The notes under the pieces are model-generated. The model had not been told where the DNA came from, made no database searches, and saw nothing but the letters and a program-made list of their open reading frames with translations. This document shows, piece by piece, positions 60,204 through 64,000 of a stretch of DNA of 64,000 nucleotides. The DNA is taken from assembly GCF_963422335.1 (NCBI RefSeq), contig NZ_OY729424.1, forward strand, positions 6,138,001-6,202,000. The letters run 5' to 3'. How positions within the stretch are numbered: the stretch's first letter is position 1; every line of letters starts with the position of its first letter. This DNA comes from an uncultured Roseateles sp. Lineage in GTDB: Bacteria > Pseudomonadota > Gammaproteobacteria > Burkholderiales > Burkholderiaceae_C. Made by a program: the position numbers and the translations under genes.

Positions 60204-60207
<4 letters not shown>
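59647..60207 (-). CDS. rsmD: 16S rRNA (guanine966-N2)-methyltransferase
   Basis: The 186-residue methyltransferase has the N-terminal RIIGGIWKRSKLPVADRPGL, RPTPDRVRETLFNWL, the SAM-binding RVLDAFAGSGALGFEAASRG and the catalytic-type IFIDPPFDAGLG (DPPF). It overlaps the hisF stop by four bases and is followed by coaD, the usual rsmD-coaD pairing. Confidence 0.94.
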
Positions 60208-60983
<776 letters not shown>

Positions 60984-61068
60984 GCGGATCAGCTTTCGGC
61001 GCAGGGCGTGCAGGAGTGCGCGGCGAGTATATCCCCCGGGTAAACACGGGGCGCCGGGTCAGGCCTCG

Positions 61069-63297
61069 TCAGACCTTGTGTTCGGCCAGCCAGCTCACCA
61101 GCTGCGCCGGCTCCATCGGCCGGGCGAACAGATAGCCCTGGCCCTCATGGCAACCGAGTTGGCGCAGCACGGCAGCCTGCTGCTCGGTCTCTATGCCCTC
61201 GGCCAGCACCTCCAGGTGCAGGCTGCGGGCCAGTTCGACCACCATGCGGGCAATGTCGCAGCCCTTGTCGATGGCGACGATCTCGTTGACAAAGGCGCGG
61301 TCTATCTTCAGCCGGTCCACGCGCAGATGGCGCAGCTGGCTCAGCGACGAGAAACCGGTGCCGAAGTCATCGATGGCAATCGTCACCCCGGTCTGCTTGA
61401 TCTGATCGACGATCTGGACGATGAAGTTCACATCCTCCATGGCCATCGACTCGGTGATTTCCAGCTCCACCTGGGCCGGATTGACGCCGGTATCGGCCAG
61501 CGCACCCTGCAGCATGGTGAGGAAATCGGGGTGGCGCAGCTGGGCCACCGAGACGTTCACCGCCATGCGGAAATCGGGGTAACCGAGGCCGATCAGCCGG
61601 TTCAGCTCACGGCAGGCGGTGCGCAGCACCCACTCGCCGATGGCCACGATCAGCCCGGAATACTCGGCCACCGGAATGAAGCGGTCGGGCGGCACGAACT
61701 TGCCGTCCTCGGTCTTCCAGCGTATCAAGGCCTCGGCGCCCAGCACGCGGTTGCCCAGCAACTCCAGCTGCGGCTGGTACATCACGAACAGGCGCTCGCT
61801 CTCGAAGGCCGAACGCAGGCCGCGCAGCAGCTTGACGCGCTCACGGATGTCGGCGCCCATGTCCTGGGTGTAGTAACCATGGCCGCCGCGCTGCCGGGTC
61901 TTGGAGCGCTTCAGGGCGATGTTGGCGTCCTTCAGCACCTCGGTGCCCTTGCCGGACGAGTCGGCCAGGCGCACGAAGCCTATGGTGGCGGTGATCTGCA
62001 GCGACTCCTGCTGGTTCTCCTGCTGGCAGTCGAACGGCGCGACGAACTGGGCCGCCAGCAGCGCCGGCGTGACATGGGCGTTGGGACCCAGCACGCCAAA
62101 TACATCACCGGAGACCCGGGCGACCACCACCGGCGCCTTCAGCGCGCGGGTCAGGCGGTCGGCCACGGCCTGCAGCAGGCTGTCGCCCAACTCATGGCCC
62201 AGGGCGTCGTTGATGTCGGCAAAGTCGTCGATGTCCACCAAGGCCAGCGTGGTGCTGGCCGGGGCGTTGAGGCAGCGCTCGTCGAGCAGGGCGATCAGGC
62301 GGTTGCGGTTGGGCAGCCGGGTCAGCGAATCGACGAAGACCGATTCGTTCAGCCGGGCGAACAGCTGCACATTGTCCAGCCCGACGGCCACATTGGCGCA
62401 GAACACCTCCAGCAGCTGGTGGTCGATCTCGCTGAGCACATGGTCGGTGTCGATATAGGCCGCCAGGGCCTTGCCGCTGGAACCCTTGATATAGAGGGCC
62501 GTGCCCTGGTCGAAGAAGCTGCGCTGTGTGGACAGGCAGCGGCTCAGCGCGCCGCGCACCCCGTCCTGGTCGATATTGTCCAGGGTCGAATTGATCAGCC
62601 CGCGGTAGCGGCCGGCGGCGGCGACGATGCGCGGCGTCTGGTTGTCGCTGGCCTGCACGCAGACCAGGCCATCGGGCGGCAGCTCCAGCAACGCGCAGAT
62701 CTGCGTCACCACGCCGGCCGAGAAGCGGTGCAGGCCCTGCACGGCCATCAGCTCGGTGCTGGCGCGGACAATCATCTCCAGGCCGCGCCGGCTGCTGGCC
62801 AAGGCGCGGATCTGCTTGTACGAGCGGATGGCCGAGGTCAGCGCCGTGTAGAGCTTGGTCTGGGTCAGCTCGGACTTGGTCTTGTAGTCATTGATGTCGT
62901 AAAGCCGAATCACGTCCAGCTCGGGCGCATAACCGGGCTGGCCGGTGCGCAGGATGATGCGCGGCTCGCTCAGGCCCAGGTCGTCGCGTATCACCTTGAC
63001 CAGGGACAGGCCGGCGTCCTCGCGCTCCATCACCACATCCAGCAGGACCACGGCGACATCGTCTTCGCGCACCAGCAACTCGCGGGCCTCCCTGGCCGAG
63101 TGCGCATGCAGCAATTCCAGCGGGCGGCCCAGAATCTGCACGCCGCGCAGCGAGAACTCGGTCGTGCTGTGAACGCCGGGATCGTCGTCGACGACGAGCA
63201 CACGCCAGACCTTGCTGCTGGGTGCGGGCAGCTCCAGGTCTGTTTCGTCCAGCAGGCTGACCAGGTCGTCAGCGGGGTCGCCCGAGGCGTATTCCAT
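61069..63297 (-). CDS. Response regulator/DUF3369/GGDEF/EAL cyclic-di-GMP phosphodiesterase
   Basis: The 742-residue protein has a receiver-like domain (WRVLVVDDDPGVHSTTEFSL, VVLLDVVMERED, with Asp at the phosphorylation site), a DUF3369/GAF-like segment (about residues 160-320), a degenerate GGDEF domain (SGDVF in place of GGDEF) and a complete EAL domain. The EAL residues are intact: AEALIRW, NVSVAQL, ELEITES, IDDFGTGFSSLSQL, LKIDRAFV, EGIET. It is thus predicted to degrade c-di-GMP, with the GGDEF domain inactive as a cyclase or acting as a GTP sensor. ATG at 63297 is chosen; upstream frame to 63345 lacks domain sequence. Confidence 0.91.
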   Translation of the reverse strand: MEYASGDPADDLVSLLDETDLELPAPSSKVWRVLVVDDDPGVHSTTEFSLRGVQILGRPLELLHAHSAREARELLVREDDVAVVLLDVVMEREDAGLSLVKVIRDDLGLSEPRIILRTGQPGYAPELDVIRLYDINDYKTKSELTQTKLYTALTSAIRSYKQIRALASSRRGLEMIVRASTELMAVQGLHRFSAGVVTQICALLELPPDGLVCVQASDNQTPRIVAAAGRYRGLINSTLDNIDQDGVRGALSRCLSTQRSFFDQGTALYIKGSSGKALAAYIDTDHVLSEIDHQLLEVFCANVAVGLDNVQLFARLNESVFVDSLTRLPNRNRLIALLDERCLNAPASTTLALVDIDDFADINDALGHELGDSLLQAVADRLTRALKAPVVVARVSGDVFGVLGPNAHVTPALLAAQFVAPFDCQQENQQESLQITATIGFVRLADSSGKGTEVLKDANIALKRSKTRQRGGHGYYTQDMGADIRERVKLLRGLRSAFESERLFVMYQPQLELLGNRVLGAEALIRWKTEDGKFVPPDRFIPVAEYSGLIVAIGEWVLRTACRELNRLIGLGYPDFRMAVNVSVAQLRHPDFLTMLQGALADTGVNPAQVELEITESMAMEDVNFIVQIVDQIKQTGVTIAIDDFGTGFSSLSQLRHLRVDRLKIDRAFVNEIVAIDKGCDIARMVVELARSLHLEVLAEGIETEQQAAVLRQLGCHEGQGYLFARPMEPAQLVSWLAEHKV

Positions 63298-63402
63298 TTT
63301 TCCGTGTGTGATGGCGGTGACTGCGAATGGATTACACCATGTCACTTACACCGCCATGGCCGGAGATGGCCGCCCAGTCGTGTGTAAATCACAGGCAAAG
63401 GG

Positions 63403-63441
63403 CGGAAAAACGAGAAAACCCGGGTTTCGGAGCAGCCCGGG
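63403..63441 (-). terminator. Intrinsic terminator after hisA
   Basis: On the minus strand CCCGGG-(11 nt)-CCCGGG is followed by TTTTCTCGTTTTTCC. It lies 7 nt after the hisA stop, before the start of the signalling gene. Confidence 0.65.
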
Positions 63442-63447
63442 GGCAGG

Positions 63448-64000
63448 CTAGCCGTTGAGTTCGTCGGCCCGCGCCTGGGCCGCGCTGAAGTCCAGATCGC
63501 CGGTGTAGATCGCCCGGCCGCAGATCACGCCCTCGATGCCTTCGCTCTCGACCTCGCACAGCCGCTCGATATCGGCCAGATTGGACAGGCCGCCCGAGGC
63601 GATGACCGGAATCTTCAGCGCCTGGGCCAGCTTCACGGTGGCCTCGATATTGATGCCCGCGAGCATGCCGTCGCGGCCGATGTCGGTGTAGATCACACCC
63701 TCGACGCCATAGCCTTCGAACTTCTTGGCCAGGTCTATGACCTCGTGGCCGGTCAGCTTGCTCCAGCCATCGGTGGCAACCTTGCCGTCCTTGGCGTCGA
63801 GGCCGACAATGATGTGGCCGCCGAAGGCGCTGCAGGCGTCCAGCAGGAAGCCCGGGTTCTTCACCGCGGCGGTGCCGACGATGATGAAGCTCAGGCCGCC
63901 ATCCAGATAGCGCTCGATGGTGTCCAGGTCGCGGATGCCGCCACCCAGTTGCACCGGCACCTCGTTGCCGACCTCACGAAGAATGGCCCGTATCGCCGCC
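63448..64000 (-). CDS. hisA: Phosphoribosylformimino-5-aminoimidazole carboxamide ribotide isomerase (5' partial)
   Basis: The visible ~183 C-terminal residues belong to HisA: VPVQLGGGIRDLDTIERYLD, DAKDGKVATDGWSKLTGHEV, GVIYTDIGRDGMLAGINIEA and IASGGLSNLADIE. Asp of YTDIGRDG is catalytic. The frame is open to the window end, so the N-terminal ~65 residues lie outside. hisH or hisB would be expected upstream. Confidence 0.95.
   Translation of the reverse strand, partial: AAIRAILREVGNEVPVQLGGGIRDLDTIERYLDGGLSFIIVGTAAVKNPGFLLDACSAFGGHIIVGLDAKDGKVATDGWSKLTGHEVIDLAKKFEGYGVEGVIYTDIGRDGMLAGINIEATVKLAQALKIPVIASGGLSNLADIERLCEVESEGIEGVICGRAIYTGDLDFSAAQARADELNG

Overview
The window looks like a chromosome segment of a high-GC betaproteobacterium of the order Burkholderiales, close to the Roseateles/Pelomonas/Rubrivivax group. 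That is inferred from gene order (hrcA-nadK-recN; lolB-ispE-tRNA-Gln-prs-rplY-pth; coaD-rsmD-hisF), GTG/TTG starts and many 4-bp start/stop overlaps; no database search was possible. No phage, CRISPR array, rRNA or complete insertion sequence is seen. Region 1 (1-18.9 kb) is accessory DNA, with loosely packed genes, long non-coding stretches and many broken genes: an IS5-type transposase remnant, an ORF6N fragment, a beheaded FliA-like sigma factor, two LysR tails, a GST tail and a truncated alpha/beta hydrolase. Its intact genes lean towards periplasmic redox repair and stress: a YedZ-like cytochrome b, a YedY-like molybdoenzyme and a methionine-rich MxKDx peptide (together resembling the hypochlorite-scavenging YedYZ-MrpX locus), a DipZ-type thiol exporter, a PNPOx/ferredoxin-reductase fusion, a RidA relative, two tandem secreted paralogues of unknown function, a secreted DJ-1/PfpI protein with a metal-binding-like segment, a GST, and a thioredoxin plus CcdA pair. 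It ends near a CAU-anticodon tRNA. Region 2 (19.1-36.8 kb) is compact housekeeping DNA: hrcA, nadK, recN, rapZ, a Lon-N-domain protein, mutY, a dynamin-like GTPase, mutM, a TPR protein, lolB, ispE, tRNA-Gln, prs, rplY, an M20 peptidase, pth and a DUF4124 protein. Region 3 (36.8-56.8 kb) is a continuous, tightly overlapping cobalamin operon behind a cobalamin riboswitch: btuB, cobU, btuF, btuC, btuD, cobB, an ExbB-like gene, a DUF2149 (ExbD-like) gene, a very large CobN-like gene with a signal peptide and C-terminal anchor, a second TonB-dependent receptor, cobO, cbiB, a CobD/CobC-type aminotransferase, cobQ, cobT, cobS and a phosphatase. Import, adenosylation, amidation and nucleotide-loop assembly are encoded, but no corrin-ring genes and no CobS/CobT chelatase ATPases. 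The exported CobN with its own ExbB/ExbD-like pair and receptor is the most interesting system here. Region 4 (56.9-64 kb) holds a secreted crystallin/glycine-zipper protein, then a minus-strand run: Gfo/Idh/MocA oxidoreductase, ferredoxin, coaD, rsmD, hisF, a response-regulator/GGDEF/EAL protein, and hisA cut by the window end. The signalling gene and a terminator separate hisA from hisF.
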